From Corinectria fuckeliana (taxonomy: Eukaryota; Ascomycota; Sordariomycetes; Hypocreales; Nectriaceae): a stretch of DNA of 64,000 bases. The DNA lies in contig WPDH01000140.1 in the NCBI GenBank assembly GCA_019137255.1, positions 62,001-126,000 on the forward strand, given 5' to 3'. The notes under the pieces are model-generated. The model did not search any database, was not told where the DNA came from, and saw only the letters and a list, made by a program, of their open reading frames with translations. Shown piece after piece: positions 1 to 12,252 of this stretch. Every line of letters starts with the position of its first letter. Position 1 is the first letter of the stretch. Made by a program: the position numbers and the translations under genes.

Positions 1-2688
1 GCCCAGATCCTTTTTCTTGCATTTGGCTACTTCGGACCGTGCCTAGGCCGCAAGCTTGGTAAAGTTGAAGCTGCAGGCGAGCCTGAAACCACGACTTCGT
101 ATTCACACTGACCTCGACCTTCAACTCTGCCGGGATAGTCTCATAGCACTTACTGCATGCGCCTCACGCAATCCCACATAGATTGCCGGTCCTCTATTTG
201 ACCAACGTCACTGCGGGCGGCTGCAGCGAACTTGGGCTCCATGGTGTTGGCGTCACATCCTTACGGATTCATGAGCAGGGGTCTCTGAATAAACTCAGCG
301 CGAAACCTGGTACAGGAAGAAAAAAAAACAGCAGGTTAGTTTATTATCGAAGACTTCGTGTAGAACTGGACTGAGCCAGATTTCGGGATTGAATCTGTCC
401 ACATCAACGAGGGCAGTAGACCTGCGTGCAGTGAAGCGAGGGTTTTCCTACCTAGACGTTGGACTGGGCCAGGGATGGGATTCAAGGGCGACCGTAACTC
501 CCGGGATCCGAGAAGCCTTATCGCACCATCAAAGCATGGACTGTTCGGTACTTGATTCGATGTCTTGAGGCTGCGGGGGCTGAAACCTGCTGCAACCCTG
601 GTGTTGAGCAGCGCCCGGCGCGTATTGTACCAGGGTTGGTGTTTGGCTACAGTCTCAGTAATAGAACTTTACCATGACTATAATAAAAGACAGTACAGTA
701 CGGAGTACGAAGTAATACTATGCTCTTCGTAGCGCGGCATCTACGTAGTTAGTAAGTGTGGCTGCTGATCAAGCCCACTTTTAGAGATTAAAGAGGGATG
801 TTGCGTTTCAGATGAAGACCCGTTTTGTGACCTTTTGACTGGAACGCTGGTTTACTTTTTTATATTACTTCGTACCGTAATACTCATAATAAGATCAGAC
901 GGTGAAGTCTCCAGATTGAGTGCCGAGCTCCCACTCGTCAATTCTGCCATTCGTCTCACAAAGTGCTGACGACGTTGCGTTGTCGGGTCCGGGGGTCTGG
1001 AAGGGGTGGTTGCGTGAGGCGGCAAGAGCGCTCGTGGCTTTCTGCTGTGTTATCTTGGCAGCTCGGCGGGCGTCGTCCAAGTGTAGTCAGGTACATGAAT
1101 GCGAACGTTGCATCATCACCCTGTAGGTAGGTAGATGTATGGGCAACTCGTAGTGAGGATGATGGTGGTGGATGAGACTGAAGGGTCAGAGCGCGCTTAC
1201 CAAGTCATCAAGCGGGAGCCTTACTAGGTGCCCTCTCTTCTCCATTCTAAACCCGCGTACCTTCGTAGTACCTAGGTAGGCATGAAGGTTCACGTGCGTA
1301 CCTACCTACCTAGCTCTCTGACAAATGGAAGTTTCGATGGCAATTGGATTGGGTACCTATTCGTACTCTCTCTATGTAGTATGACCCAGACACACTGCGT
1401 CAAGGAATTGTACCCTTGGATGCTTCACACAACAAGTCCAAATGGTTTAACGACGTCTGATTGGTGCCTTGTCTGCTCTTACTTACAGTTCGATCTGTCG
1501 ATCTGGTCCCCTACTTCTGCTTCTCCACCTAATTGTCGAGCATCGCAGACGCCACGCAGGCGGCACCTCCCACCGCAGGCGGCAAGCAGCAGCCACTTCT
1601 CCAACTGGAAAGCACTTGCTGCGGTAGATGCGGTACTTACTAAGATGTGCGAGAACGCTTCGCCCATCCATCCCACGTGGCGGATAGGTAAGGCCTTCCC
1701 CTTCTTCGACAACGGCATCAACCTATTGCCCTGCGCCTCTTGCGCCATCGTCCCAAGTGGCACCGAACCTGGCGCCCGCATGCTCTGGTTCGTCGCATTG
1801 CAACCCCCCCCCCCCCCCCCCCCCCCCCCNNATGCAACCCCCCCCCCCCCCCCCTCCGTCTCTAGTAGGCGTCATCGACTCCTGCCAATGCGGAACCGGA
1901 ACAAATGAGGGGGGGGCCTCGACCAGAAAACCCCGCCCCCGCCGGCCAGCCTACGGAGGTTCCGACTCCGGGCGTCCGTGGTCCAGGTCCGGAGAGTTCG
2001 AATCGCAATGAACCGTAGATGGGCGTCTCCCGTCGACTCGCCGTGTATCGACCACTCGGCTGCGAGGACTCTCGATAGTTCGATGACGGATTGACTTGAC
2101 AGTCTCGCATTCTCATATACATACTGACTCACCAGCCCGTCAATTCGTCATCGATAGCTTGGTCGCCGAGGGACATTTCGGAACCCTGTCCAGGCCGACC
2201 CCTTATCGCATCCACTTCCTTGTGCTGCTAGATCCAGATCGGGGGTTACTAGTCTTTCGTCGCAATCGAGCCCGCAACTAATTGGCCGTCAACAACAAGC
2301 TCAGTTATCTCTAAGGTCTTGGGGGTTTTCCTATATACATAGGTCGTCCGTTCTCTCCGCCCTCAATAAAACGGCCCTTCCAAACATCCCCTGAACCTTT
2401 GAGCTACATCGCAAAGCAAGGCCTCTTCTGGCCCTTTTTTTCGCTCTCATTTCTCCCGCATAGCCGCGGTAGCCCGTGGTACTGGCAGCTCCGAGAGAGT
2501 CCGACAAACGCCGACTGCCAGTGAATGGTTGGTTTTGACTCCCGGCGCAACCGGTCTCAAGACCAACGGAGTTTACATATGAGACTCGGACATCACCCGA
2601 ACTGTCCCTAGGTTTGCAGTTGCCATCTTTCGAGCCGGATCCAGTCCAAGTGAGAGAGCGAGAGATTTGCCTTAGCTGCGAGAGCTAG
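1..2688. other. Intergenic region, no supported gene
   Basis: No reading frame here has protein-like composition or a recognisable domain; the open frames are short and overlap in opposite directions. The stretch has dispersed short words such as TACGAAGTA/TACTTCGTA (near 705 and 867) and a gap of two N inside a C homopolymer (separate entry). The last few hundred bases before 2,689 are pyrimidine-rich and probably include the promoter and leader of the isomerase gene. Confidence 0.6.
1804..1854. repeat. Poly-C tract interrupted by an N gap
   Basis: A run of 26 C is followed by two N and then, after ATGCAA, by another run of about 17 C. The bases before the first run (ATTGCAA) nearly repeat after the gap (ATGCAA). 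This suggests that two contig ends carrying the same tract were joined without being merged, so the true locus may have only one C run. Confidence 0.85.
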
Positions 2689-3954
2689 ATGGCCCAGCAA
2701 CACAAAATAATGGCAGGTTTGTCGCAGTGCGGCGGCCATGGCCCCGTACAAACAAGCGCAGTTGTCGTCCTTGGAGCCTCGCAATGTCCAGCAATACCTC
2801 CTCCTTCGCCACCTACGCCGTCCATATCTTCGCCAGAGAATGCATTGTGCCAGCCCATAGACCCCCTTAGTCTTGACAGAGAGTGTGGACCGGAGCACCA
2901 AGCCAAGGATCAGCGGCTCCTAGACGGAATTCATGTTCTCAACACTGAAGCCCTCGCTCTCAGGGATCTCACGAGGCTATACGAGACGAATCCTGTAGCT
3001 CGGGAGGGCTTCAGCAAATCCGTGCAAGTCATCACGCAGCAGGAAGCCATTAGAGGAAAACTGGTCGTCATCGGGGTGGGCAAGTCAGGGCATATCGGCC
3101 AAAAGCTGGTGGCCACGTTTAAGAGCCTCGCCATCCATGCCGTCTTTCTTCACCCAACAGAGGCTCTCCACGGGGACCTTGGCATCATTGGCCCCCATGA
3201 CACGCTCATGTTTATCACGTATTCCGGAAAGACTCAGGAACTCCTCCTCATGTTGCCCCATCTGGACAAGTCGCTTCCAGTTATTTTATTGACGTCTCAC
3301 ACGTCTTATGACACGTGTGAGTTTGTCAAGCATCGCCCGGATACCATCCTCCTGCCGGCCCCTATTCCTGTGGCTGAAAAGACGTCTTTCGGAGTTTCGG
3401 CGCCAACAACGTCGACGACGGTGGCGCTGGCCCTTGGCGACGCACTCGCCATTGCGACCGCGAAGGAACTCCACACCAGCGTCTCTGCGGTATTTGCCAT
3501 CAATCATCCGGGAGGAGCCATCGGCGCCGCAGCAAAGAAAACACAGACTGTCAAAGAAATCGCAGTTCGGTGGGATGACATCCCGCTGACCGCGGACCTG
3601 GTAGATGGGAGCTTAGGCGTCGACCTTCTCCGTGCCGGATATGACTCCCCCACAGGCTGGGTGCGCGTGCGGGACGTTGCCGTCTCCCCAAGCAAGATCC
3701 GCGGCCTTGATAGGCAGGACCTCGGCCGCAGCTTGAGCGATGTTCCTGGGCTTCTCGTTCCCAGGGCGCAGATGCTCTCGTTGTCGTCCGACACAAGCAT
3801 CCGTCAGGCACGGGCTATGCTGGAGAGTTTGCAGTCGTCACCGACCGATGATGAAGCCGATTGCCGACTAGACATGGTCGTGACAGTCATGGAGAAGGGT
3901 GAAATTGTTGGCGTTTTGGAGGTTAGCACGTTGTTGGACCACATGGATGGATAG
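2689..3954 (+). CDS. KpsF/GutQ-type sugar-phosphate isomerase (SIS domain plus CBS-like tail)
   Basis: A single uninterrupted frame of 421 aa from an ATG. After a ~75-residue Pro/Ser-rich extension comes a SIS fold at about residues 110-275. Its signatures are GVGKSGHIG (about 129), HPTEALHGDLG, ITYSGKTQE, APTTSTTVALALGDALA and NHPGGAIG (about 272). These match bacterial D-arabinose-5-phosphate isomerases (KdsD/KpsF/GutQ), which interconvert ribulose-5-phosphate and arabinose-5-phosphate. The C-terminal ~80 residues (SLSSDTSIRQARAML...GEIVGVLEVSTLLDHM) look like a diverged CBS module, as in the bacterial enzymes. Bacteria use the product for LPS Kdo; fungi have no LPS, so the fungal substrate is open (possibly D-arabinose or polyol metabolism; inference). 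It is intronless and isolated, with no operon-like partner. The family call is firm; the exact reaction is not. Confidence 0.9.
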   Translation: MAQQHKIMAGLSQCGGHGPVQTSAVVVLGASQCPAIPPPSPPTPSISSPENALCQPIDPLSLDRECGPEHQAKDQRLLDGIHVLNTEALALRDLTRLYETNPVAREGFSKSVQVITQQEAIRGKLVVIGVGKSGHIGQKLVATFKSLAIHAVFLHPTEALHGDLGIIGPHDTLMFITYSGKTQELLLMLPHLDKSLPVILLTSHTSYDTCEFVKHRPDTILLPAPIPVAEKTSFGVSAPTTSTTVALALGDALAIATAKELHTSVSAVFAINHPGGAIGAAAKKTQTVKEIAVRWDDIPLTADLVDGSLGVDLLRAGYDSPTGWVRVRDVAVSPSKIRGLDRQDLGRSLSDVPGLLVPRAQMLSLSSDTSIRQARAMLESLQSSPTDDEADCRLDMVVTVMEKGEIVGVLEVSTLLDHMDG

Positions 3955-5215
3955 AGGATCTGGTCAGGGTGGGTTTTGGGAAAGAGAGCTGATGTCTCTT
4001 CTCCCTTAGCTTCAACATACTTATTAGAGGGTCTGGTAAAGACTGAACAACTGGACACATGCAACTGGACAAATTTAGTCTCAGGATATGCTGTCATGAG
4101 CCACCACGATGGATCGAGGCGCTCAACCTAGAATGACGGGTCCTCGGACTTGATCCCTCATCGCAATGGGTCGATGGGGGATATGGAAATACGAATGCTA
4201 CTTCTCTCCACACTGGGGGAACGACTTAACTCATCTTTACCTACCGCGTGCGAATGGTTGTTGTTCGTGCCAACAAAATGTTTTGATTGACCAACCGAGA
4301 CCGTAAGGGTAAGCTGCAACGAAACGGGACGACGTATGAATAATTGGGCTCCATGACCTGGCTTGGCAACTTGGCACGGGATTTGTTTCTGTCCCTTTTC
4401 TAGTCCTTGGAGGCTTTTCGTGCGGCTGAAGTTACGGATATTTAACGGCCTACCATGTCTTTCGAAAGGGTCTCTCATCCTTGGTGAGGTACCTGACTTG
4501 CGCATCTGTCTAAGACATGTGGCGCACGCTTCTCAAGTAGGGGGAAGGTTGCCGACGACTGCCAAACCCCGTCTTGATCCATCTTGGGCTGGGCTAAAAT
4601 TTGGCAGAGGCTACTGCTGCACTTGGTGCTTTAGGGGAATGCAGAGATTTTGAGCCTTGGTCAGATACCCGCTGGTTGGCTACACGAGTAACTTATTAGT
4701 TACTACGGTTTCCCCTTCGGCGGGGTTGGCGTCTCTGCGGTTTGGTTGAGGAACGCAGGAGCCTTGCAATGCTGAGAACCTTGCAGACGGCCTGCAAAAG
4801 GCCGAATTGTTGTGAGGCTCCGATGGACGTGCTTCACATGGCTGACGCGGGAGCTATCCTCGAGGGCCGCGATACAGGGATGGAAGAGACTGTGAGACCT
4901 TGCTTTTCAAGTGCATTGCAGAGCAGGAAAATTCTTGGCTGCCTACCCATGCACCCGGATGACGGTCCCGACTGTACTACGTAGATAGTGACGAGGGGTC
5001 GGGAGGTTTTGATCAGGTACGGGCGGGACGGTGGCGAACGATGCAACGGGTGGAGAGGAGTCGGGCGACGGGCCGCGAAGTAGTTGGCAGTATTGATTTG
5101 TGAATCTCGCCATATGACTGTACGGCGGAGTTGTATAGACATAGACTTGCCGTTCTTCAGACTGAGCGACGTTTTCGATTGATCAAGAGGGAGGGCGCTG
5201 GTCGTGACTCGTGGG

Positions 5216-5239
5216 TTGGTTGGTTGGTTGGTTGGTTGG
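5216..5239. repeat. TTGG tetranucleotide microsatellite
   Basis: Six perfect tandem copies of TTGG, ending in GGCATG. Nothing links it to a gene. Confidence 0.9.
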
Positions 5240-8126
5240 CATGCGGTGGCAGCATGATGGCGAGAAGCAAGTATTTGCAAAGCTCGTGATGCGGGCGTTG
5301 CATCAACCAGCTCTTCGCGCACTGGATCTTTCGGCTTGAACTTCAAAACGGCAATGTGGCTTATTGCTGACGGCCTACGTACCCTCCCGTACAGGCTACT
5401 TAGGCCTACATGCTGTCTGGTATCTGGTGTCTGGCGGATGCAAATCACCATTGCTCCTCAGGCACGTAGTCGTTGTATGCACGAAGTATTCGTTCACGAC
5501 GGTGGGGATATCGAGGTGGGTTTTGGCGAAAAGGGAAGGCTATGGAGAGAAGGCTGGATGTGCTTGAAGAATGATCGAATTATCTTCACAATGAGACTCT
5601 CGTAAGATCTCTTGGTCGTTGGCCTGGAGCTAGGAACTAGCGATCGGCATGATGGATACTGGCTCAAAACGAGTTGGAAGCTTGTTTGGTAGTACCGGAC
5701 ATTTAGTCGCCTGTGCTTGACTAGCAAGCTTAGGTGAAGGGACGGAACCAATTGAGGCACCTGGAGTGGCCTACCAGACTAGAATAGTACGTAGTTTCTC
5801 GTCCCGGGCTGCTGTCACTGCAAGGTTCTGATGGGCTGCAGGAGAGCAGGACGACGCCAAGTCTTGTTTTTTTCTTCATGGTCGGCGGCGCTGAGCCAGT
5901 CGATTCAACATGTGCTCGTGATCGTTGCTGACATGGCGAGACATGCGACGTCGAAAAATTTCATCATGGATGGATGGAGATGGAGCGGCGGCACAATCCC
6001 GCACCGCGTCACCATCGCAGAATACAGGCGCAGATGATGATGCGCAGGAAAGGGAGCAAAGGAGCATTGCCAGCGCAGGAATGGCATGGACGTTTGCTGG
6101 GGGACAGAACAAGGCAGCATGCCGACGATGGGCACGGCTTGCCAACTTGCTAACCAGGCCTTTGGTGTCCACCACTCAACTCACTCGGTCGACGCTTGCG
6201 GAAGGGGCTCGCGTGCTCTCGTCTGCTGTGCCGACACAACGCATGTTAAAAGGCAGGGGTAGATGAGCTGGGACACGTGCTTTGGCCGGGAGGTTGAATC
6301 TCAACCGGCGCTACGGCACTTCCATCGGTGCTATCGTATCTCCCGCGACAGAGATGCTGGGGCCGCGTTGGAGCTGGGTTCCATTGCCTCCAGGAACTTC
6401 TGAGCATCCTCCTCTCGCTGCGTTCGCAGTTGCATGCGTCGGGGAGGCTGTTAGTCTCGGTATCGCGTGCTAGCATCGTGCGGGCATCGCCATCGACATG
6501 CCACGAACTCGCAGCAACCAAGCAGGGCCGTGTGATGGATTTGTGCCGGGCTGTCCCAGGTTGAGATGTCACGCACCCACAGCGTCGCAGACAGCCTTCT
6601 GCCGGCAGATAACATGGAGCTGACGTCTGCTATGCAAGTGTGATAACTGACAGGGAGCGTGGTACTGCCACACAAGTTGTTCCGCCCGCTGGCTTGTGCG
6701 GTCCCGTCTCTCGAATGGGATCGAAGCATCAGGAGAGCCTCCTCGGAAAAGCTTAACTGGGAGCTTGGACGCTGCTGAATGATGAGCTGAAAACCTGAAA
6801 GCAGGCCAACAAGCTTCGCCTAGCGCTGGCCCGGCGGCCTGCCTAGCCTGCCTACCTAGTAATATGGGCTCTCGGTGGTTCAAGATGCTGCGTCGTTAGC
6901 CTGGCGTACCAGCTGGCTGCCCCAACAGACAGCGGACAGGCAGCCTAAGAGAAACGCAGAAGGTGACAGTCTCACTTGCCAAGGTTCCCACAGCGGCACG
7001 GGATAGATAGGGTGTTCAAGGGTTCGAAGATTGGAGATTTCCGATTGGGAATTATCGGGGAGGAAACGGGGGGCGGCGACGATGATGGCGACTGGAGGTA
7101 ACATTCGGACAGATGCAAGTTTGCAGAAATGGGATATGCACGTCCTAAAGTGCAAGGTGCCAAGTTGCTCAGGTTGATAGGGGTCCCCCCAAGCGCATCT
7201 GGCGGGGCACCCCTCCCACGGCCACCGCCCCAAAACCACCAGCCAACCAATTAGCCTTGCGGAGAGAGAGGCCAATGGGTTCGATTGGGACGAGATAACT
7301 CAGTGAGGCAAAGCAGGGAACCACAGTGGGTATCGTGGTGTGCCGCGGGTACATAACAATACTGCTGGGCCTTGGGGTTGTCTTCTGCTTCTCCCACATG
7401 CCCCCGTCGCCTCCAGAACCTCGATGCCTCTTTGGAATTTAGACGCTCGTTATCTACATCGGAATCCTGTCCTGCTCACCTGCTGTCTGTCTCCCGTACT
7501 CGTCGTGTGCGATCTGATAGACCTACAATCTCGACGGTGAATTCTCCCGAGACAAACAGACAGCGTCTCTCACTTCTCAATTCGGAACTTCCTGCGTCAC
7601 CCGATCGATCTCCTCCCCAGTGATCGCCCGCCCCCAAATTCCATCGTTGCCAAAAATCCCTACAACCACTCACGCACGACGATAGCCACGACGATTGCTT
7701 CGTTTATCTACTTGCTTCTTCTTCCCTTGCGAGCCCGTCGGGCTGCCACGAGTGACTACTTAGGATACGAAGTGACGAAGTGATTGATTGCGCTCCGAGC
7801 TCGCTGCGCGCTGTGCACTGTTCCCCCTAACCTGGAAGCCGCCCGGCTTTTGCTGCCCGCTGCGTCGCCGTGTCTCAGTACGTCGTTCCGCAGGCAAATC
7901 ACCGCGCGCGCGCCCTCGCATCTTCCCGGTTCCGCTACCCTTCCCGTTGCCGCGCCCGAGTCTCGAGTCTTCCGAGGTCGTCATTCTGTGTCTCGCACCT
8001 TGTCGCAGAGCTCACACGCCTTATTACCTAGCTCCTCGCTCCGGCGCTCCTCCGACCTCTGCTTCCGAGCAGCAGCGTCCCCTGGCCCGCTCCTGCCTTG
8101 TCCTTGTCCTCGTCCTCCCCGTTTGT

Positions 8127-8174
8127 CCTCCGTCCCAACGGGGGATTTGCCCTCCGTCCCAACGGGGGATTTGC
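8127..8174. repeat. Exact tandem duplication of a 24-bp unit in the SPX gene leader
   Basis: Two identical head-to-tail 24-bp units, each beginning CCTCCGTCCC and ending GGATTTGC, lie about 120 bp upstream of the SPX gene start codon. The perfect identity indicates a recent duplication. They fall in the probable promoter or 5' UTR, so a regulatory effect is possible but not shown. Confidence 0.85.
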
Positions 8175-8292
8175 GAGGAGCCCTACCTAGGGAGATCTTG
8201 CGAGCCGAAACCTCCCGTCTCCATTTGACGAAGCGCCAACAACCGTTACTTGCCAATTGGCCGTCGCCCTTTGGCTTATTCTATCGCCTAGC

Positions 8293-9880
8293 ATGAAGTT
8301 CGGCGAGCAGCTCGAGCGGGAGTCCGTCCCGGAATGGAGTCTCCGTACGTCACTCCATCAACTGCCCCGATTGCTCCCCACCTTTCGCTAATTCGTCAAC
8401 TCTGCAGACAACCTCGATTACAATTCTCTCAAGCATGAGATCAAGGTCCATACGACTCGCGACCAAGCCACGGCCATGGCCATTCCTGGCCACCGAGACG
8501 AGGCCTTGTCCAGGTTCGAGGATAGTCTTTACGGGGAGCTTGGCCACCAGCACGACCGCCTTCATCTTTTCGTTTCCAGCAAAGCCGATGAAATTTCGAG
8601 GCGACTAGGTACGTTCCAAGTTCCGACGCAGTGTCGGTCCTACAGACGCCGAGCAAGACTAACATAATCCCCCAGAACACCTTGCCAAGAGTATCCTGCG
8701 CTGGATCCGCAAGCCGCAGGCCCAGATGACGACCGACGATGCTATGAGGTATCAGAGGAGATTCGCTAAGTACGAGCGGGACCTGGTCCGATGCGGCGGT
8801 GATATCCAGGCCCTCTCACGTTTCACCAACGCCCAAGTTGTTGCTTTTCGCAAGATCCTCAAGAAGTACAAGGTACGCGTCTTCTCGGCATCTCCTTCCG
8901 CGACCTGGTTACTCCGCATAATTCTAACCCAATGCTAGAAATGGACTGGCTCGACAACTCTGAGCGCTCGCTTCAATGAGAACATCCTCTCCGACCCCAA
9001 GAGCTTCACCCGCCGCGGCTTCTCACACCTCCAGGCCCGCTACGACGAGATCACTTGCACCCTCCGTGCTTCCGCCCCAGTCCTCAGCGAGCCCAGCTCC
9101 CCGGAATCAGTACCACAATCTCTATCCGAGAATGTTTCGTCGCAATCTTATTATTCCCCAAGGGAGGCTCGTGTCCCCCCAAATCGACCACAGCCTCAAT
9201 TCGAAGTCTTGCCGCCCCCACAAATATCGTCCCAGATCAAGTATTGGAATGAATACGATAATGGCAGCGACCGCGACGCCGATGAAGAATATGCTATTTA
9301 TATTAACCCGGAAGATCGTATGAGCTTTCCGGGATTCGACTATTTACAGGGCATCTTGAAGACTCCCTTTGATAAAGCAAGGGGCTGGCTTAAACTCGAT
9401 AGGCCTGCTGAACAGCAACCTCTCCTCGCTGGCAATCCCTTGCCTCGCGAATACTCCGCAACCACCTTCAACGGCGAATCCGATGAGGAAGGCGGCTACG
9501 CCAGTTCGGACGGGTTTCCCTCGTCCGGCTATGCTGCTCACTACGCTCTCCCCAGTATCGCTCAGCAGGAGGCTGCCCGCTATCGCGAGAACACCTTCTT
9601 CTGGGGCACCATAGGCTGTTTCGTCGCGTCCTTTATCCTCCTCGCCGTTGCTAGCATTCTAATTTTTACGGGAAAGCACAAGCTTCGAGCCGAAGTAGAC
9701 GCTGGCGTCACAGTCGGCGTCGTCGCCAGTCTATTCTCCGCCTGTAGTGCTCTGGGCATGACTATGTACCGACGAGATCCGCTTCCTCTTGCCTACGAGC
9801 TGATGGTATGGGGCTCATTTATGGCATCATGTCTTCTCAACGGCATGTTGCTGATCCTTGTCGTGGGTAACGCCCCGTGA
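8293..9880 (+). CDS. SPX-DUF202 (VTC-type) vacuolar membrane protein
   Basis: Four exons (8293-8344, 8408-8608, 8676-8872, 8939-9880) with introns of 63, 67 and 66 bp; they join in phase to give 463 aa. The N-terminus starts MKFGEQLERESVPEW, the canonical SPX start. The helical SPX core ends with the basic cluster FRKILKKYKKWTG at about residue 143, which binds inositol pyrophosphates as a phosphate signal in this family. A Ser/Pro-rich linker follows, then a DUF202/VTC-type module with three membrane segments (about 370-393, 405-430, 437-460). The triphosphate-tunnel polymerase domain of Vtc2-4 is absent. The likely role is an accessory or regulatory subunit of the vacuolar polyphosphate polymerase (VTC) complex (inference). 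It is convergent with the Zn2Cys6 gene, 424 bp away. Confidence 0.93.
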
Positions 9881-10304
9881 TGGTCCATCTGTTTCGGGAT
9901 CATATGATGCTTGGAAGTTTACCCCTTGACCCGGGAACTGGCTCGATCGTTTCATTTTATGTCGACTTTGGGATTTGGCGTTGAGCGCATACCACGGGTC
10001 GAAGTTCGGTGTTATTCTTGGGGTTTGGTTTTTGTTGCCTGAGCGACGTCTAGACCGTGTCCTATTGGAGGATCAAAATTGTTTGGCCGCCGTGTGCTTT
10101 CATTTGTAGGAGACGGCTGTTGACGCGTAGACCATGATGGGACCTCGTGGCTGAGGTATGGATAGTGGAGCGATTTGGTAGGGGCAGAAAGACGTAGCTT
10201 TACCGATGTGGTAGAATACCAGCGAGGCTTACGTGCTCATAATATCATGTATCATGACTTCGTATCTCGTATCTGTGTCTTGCGGCTCGTGTCTTGTGCC
10301 TCGC
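9881..10304. other. Convergent 3' intergenic region
   Basis: 424 bp between the 3' ends of the SPX gene and the Zn2Cys6 regulator. It probably holds both 3' UTRs. No other feature seen. Confidence 0.6.
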
Positions 10305-12252
10305 CTACTCGTCCAGGAAACACCACTGAACACTGTCGCTTGATGCCAGGAACGACTCTACCTTGAGAACCAGTTGTCCTAAGCGCACGAGGGTTAGCTT
10401 AAGTAACCAGATACTTTTGAGGGGGAGACTACTAACCAGCGACGTTCCAGCGCTTGGCGAAGAAGTGAAGAGAGCTGAAGATGGCGTGGAAGCGGGCGTC
10501 GGCGTCGGGGATAACGCTTTCGAAGTTGCTGAGAACCATGAGGCAGTGGTAGGCGGAGTAGGGGGTGAGCGGGGAGCAGGAGGCGAGGAGATGAGGGCGG
10601 CGGGCGAGCTGGTCGTTGAGGTCGGTGGTGGTGTCGGCGATGATGCGGATGGTGAAGTTGAGGCCAGCGATGGCCTTGAGGGCCGCCACGTCCTCGGTCG
10701 TCGGGTGGATGGTCGTGGAGTCGACGGTGCGGAGCTGACGACAGTAGAGAAAGAGAAGGAGGCTGCAAGTAGGCCGGCTGGTTAGCAAGGAGTCCAGTCC
10801 AGGGGACACCATGAGGCTTGGGAGGGTGAGATGTGCAAGACGGAGGTGAAAGGGTGAATATTAGAGAGGGGGGAAGGGTGGAAGGGAGTTGCGTGGACAT
10901 ACCAAGTGCAAGTTGCAAAGCACTCGAAAAAGTCGCCCCAGCGTGAGGCCTGTAGAACCATGGCCTCAACCAATGAGCGAATGGCGACGTCGAGCTCAGC
11001 AAAATTCTCGACGAGAGAATCCCGGGCACCGTCGATACCTGGAGACAGGGCCTTGGTGTAGAGCATGGCACACTGGCAATTGCGCTGGAACGGTCCGACG
11101 GACACTGCGGTGGCCACGCCGGCAGGATGCCGCCGAGTCGTGCGTGTCTGCGTCTGCGTCTGCGGGTTCCAGCCCACGTTGGTCGCCGGGAGCAGGTCGT
11201 CAGCGGCCGGGGCGGGGACCTGCAGCGGCATGTGGATGAGGTTGCAGTCGACATGGATGAGGCGGTCGACGACGAGCATGCTCCAGTAGACGCAGCGGCG
11301 CTCCTCGTCGTCGTAGGCCACGGGGGCTTTCTTGTTGGCGTCAACGTACTTGCCAGGGCGGATGGACATAGCGTGGGCCATGGTGTTGGCGTCGCCGATG
11401 GTGATGTAGGAGCGCATTACGTCCCCGTGGCCGAATTCGAAGAGGGCGAGCAGGATGGTGCACTGGATGAGCTCGATGCTCGGGGCGGACAGGCCGCGTA
11501 GGATGCCGAGGATGCGCTTGGCGGCGCGGTACGCGGGCAGGTCGATCATGACGCGCTCCTCGAAGATGCGCGGATCCCCCGCGGCGACGGCCTCGTCGTC
11601 GTACTGGGTCGCAAGCTGCATGCAGACGAGGAGGAGGGCAAGGGCGGGATCGCGAGGCATGCTGGCGGCGGCGGCTGAGGAACCGGGACTGGGATCGGAG
11701 CCGGAGGTGGTGACTCCGCCAGGGCCGGGGCCGCCGGGGCCGAGGTTCTCGGCGCGGAGGGCGAAGAGCTCCGGGTGGACGACGGAGAGCCAGGGGTTCA
11801 TGGTTTCGAAGTAGCGTTCCGTGGACTCGCGCCAGGATATGTTGCGGGAGGAGAGCAGGGACATGATGGCCTCGCTGGAGATGTCAAATGCCGGGTCGAA
11901 GATGCTGCCGGGGCCGGTGAGGTCGGCGGTCTTGGTGCCGAGGAGGTAGCCCGAGTCCACGACGGCGGTGGCCGGGGCCGTATAGATGAAGTCATAGCAA
12001 CAGGTAGTAGTGAGTCTGGCGAGGGAGACGTTATATCAGCACAAGAATCTACGCCAATCTTGAGCGTCGGTGTGGAGGCTCAACCAAAGCAGCGTACCTG
12101 GTGCAGCGTGAGCAGGCGGGGAGGGCCTTGTCGCATTTCTTTTTGGTGCGGGTGCACTTCTCGCATGCTCGATGTGCACGCTCCGTCTCCATCGGCGACT
12201 CGGAGCCGCGCGATGACGATGCGGACCGAACCATGTTCTTTGATCTATTCAT
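10305..12252 (-). CDS. Zn2Cys6 transcription factor with fungal-specific TF domain
   Basis: Four exons on the minus strand (12252-12098, 12015-10903, 10762-10437, 10378-10305), introns of 82, 140 and 58 bp, 555 aa. The binuclear zinc cluster is split by intron 1: Cys30, 33, 40, 47 and 50 lie in exon 1 and Cys57 in exon 2. Splicing is therefore needed to complete the C-x2-C-x6-C-x6-C-x2-C-x6-C motif, which supports both the start and the splice choice. Exon 2 holds the fungal-specific (PF04082-like) regulatory region, with MSIRPGKYVDANKKAPVAYD followed by DDEERRCVYWSMLVVDRL. The last exon replaces an early stop after RWNVAG and gives the usual hydrophobic end (QLVLKVESFL). It is a nuclear DNA-binding regulator; the target pathway cannot be read from the neighbours. 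Confidence 0.9.

Larger units (their letters stand above)
3955..8292. other. Gene-poor intergenic region (4.3 kb)
   Basis: No frame that I can support as a gene. There is a TTGG tetranucleotide repeat (5,216-5,239), and a pyrimidine-rich stretch from about 7,400 that is probably the promoter and 5' leader of the SPX gene. The open frames at 7,784-8,296 lie in this leader and read as low-complexity Ser/Arg/Pro, so I treat them as non-coding. Confidence 0.55.

Noticed and set aside
1985..2015. tRNA B-box-like GTTCGAATC
   Set aside because: No matching A box or cloverleaf at the right distance upstream.
4834..5451. Minus-strand 205-codon frame with a segment AISHIAVLKFKPKDPVREEL resembling the first strand of a stress-responsive A/B barrel (Dabb) domain
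   Set aside because: Only about 20 residues fit. The rest reads as low-complexity Ser/Pro/Arg and runs through the TTGG microsatellite, and I could not find the remaining barrel strands in any frame. At most a short relic or coincidence.
7784..8296. Plus-strand frames of 170 and 146 codons just before the SPX gene
   Set aside because: Ser/Arg/Pro low complexity from a pyrimidine-rich leader, overlapping each other, spanning the tandem duplication; fits a promoter/UTR and not a protein.
10394..11344. 316-codon minus-strand frame inside the Zn2Cys6 gene
   Set aside because: Shadow frame made of Pro/Ser/His repeats; the overlapping frame carries the transcription-factor domain and splices correctly.
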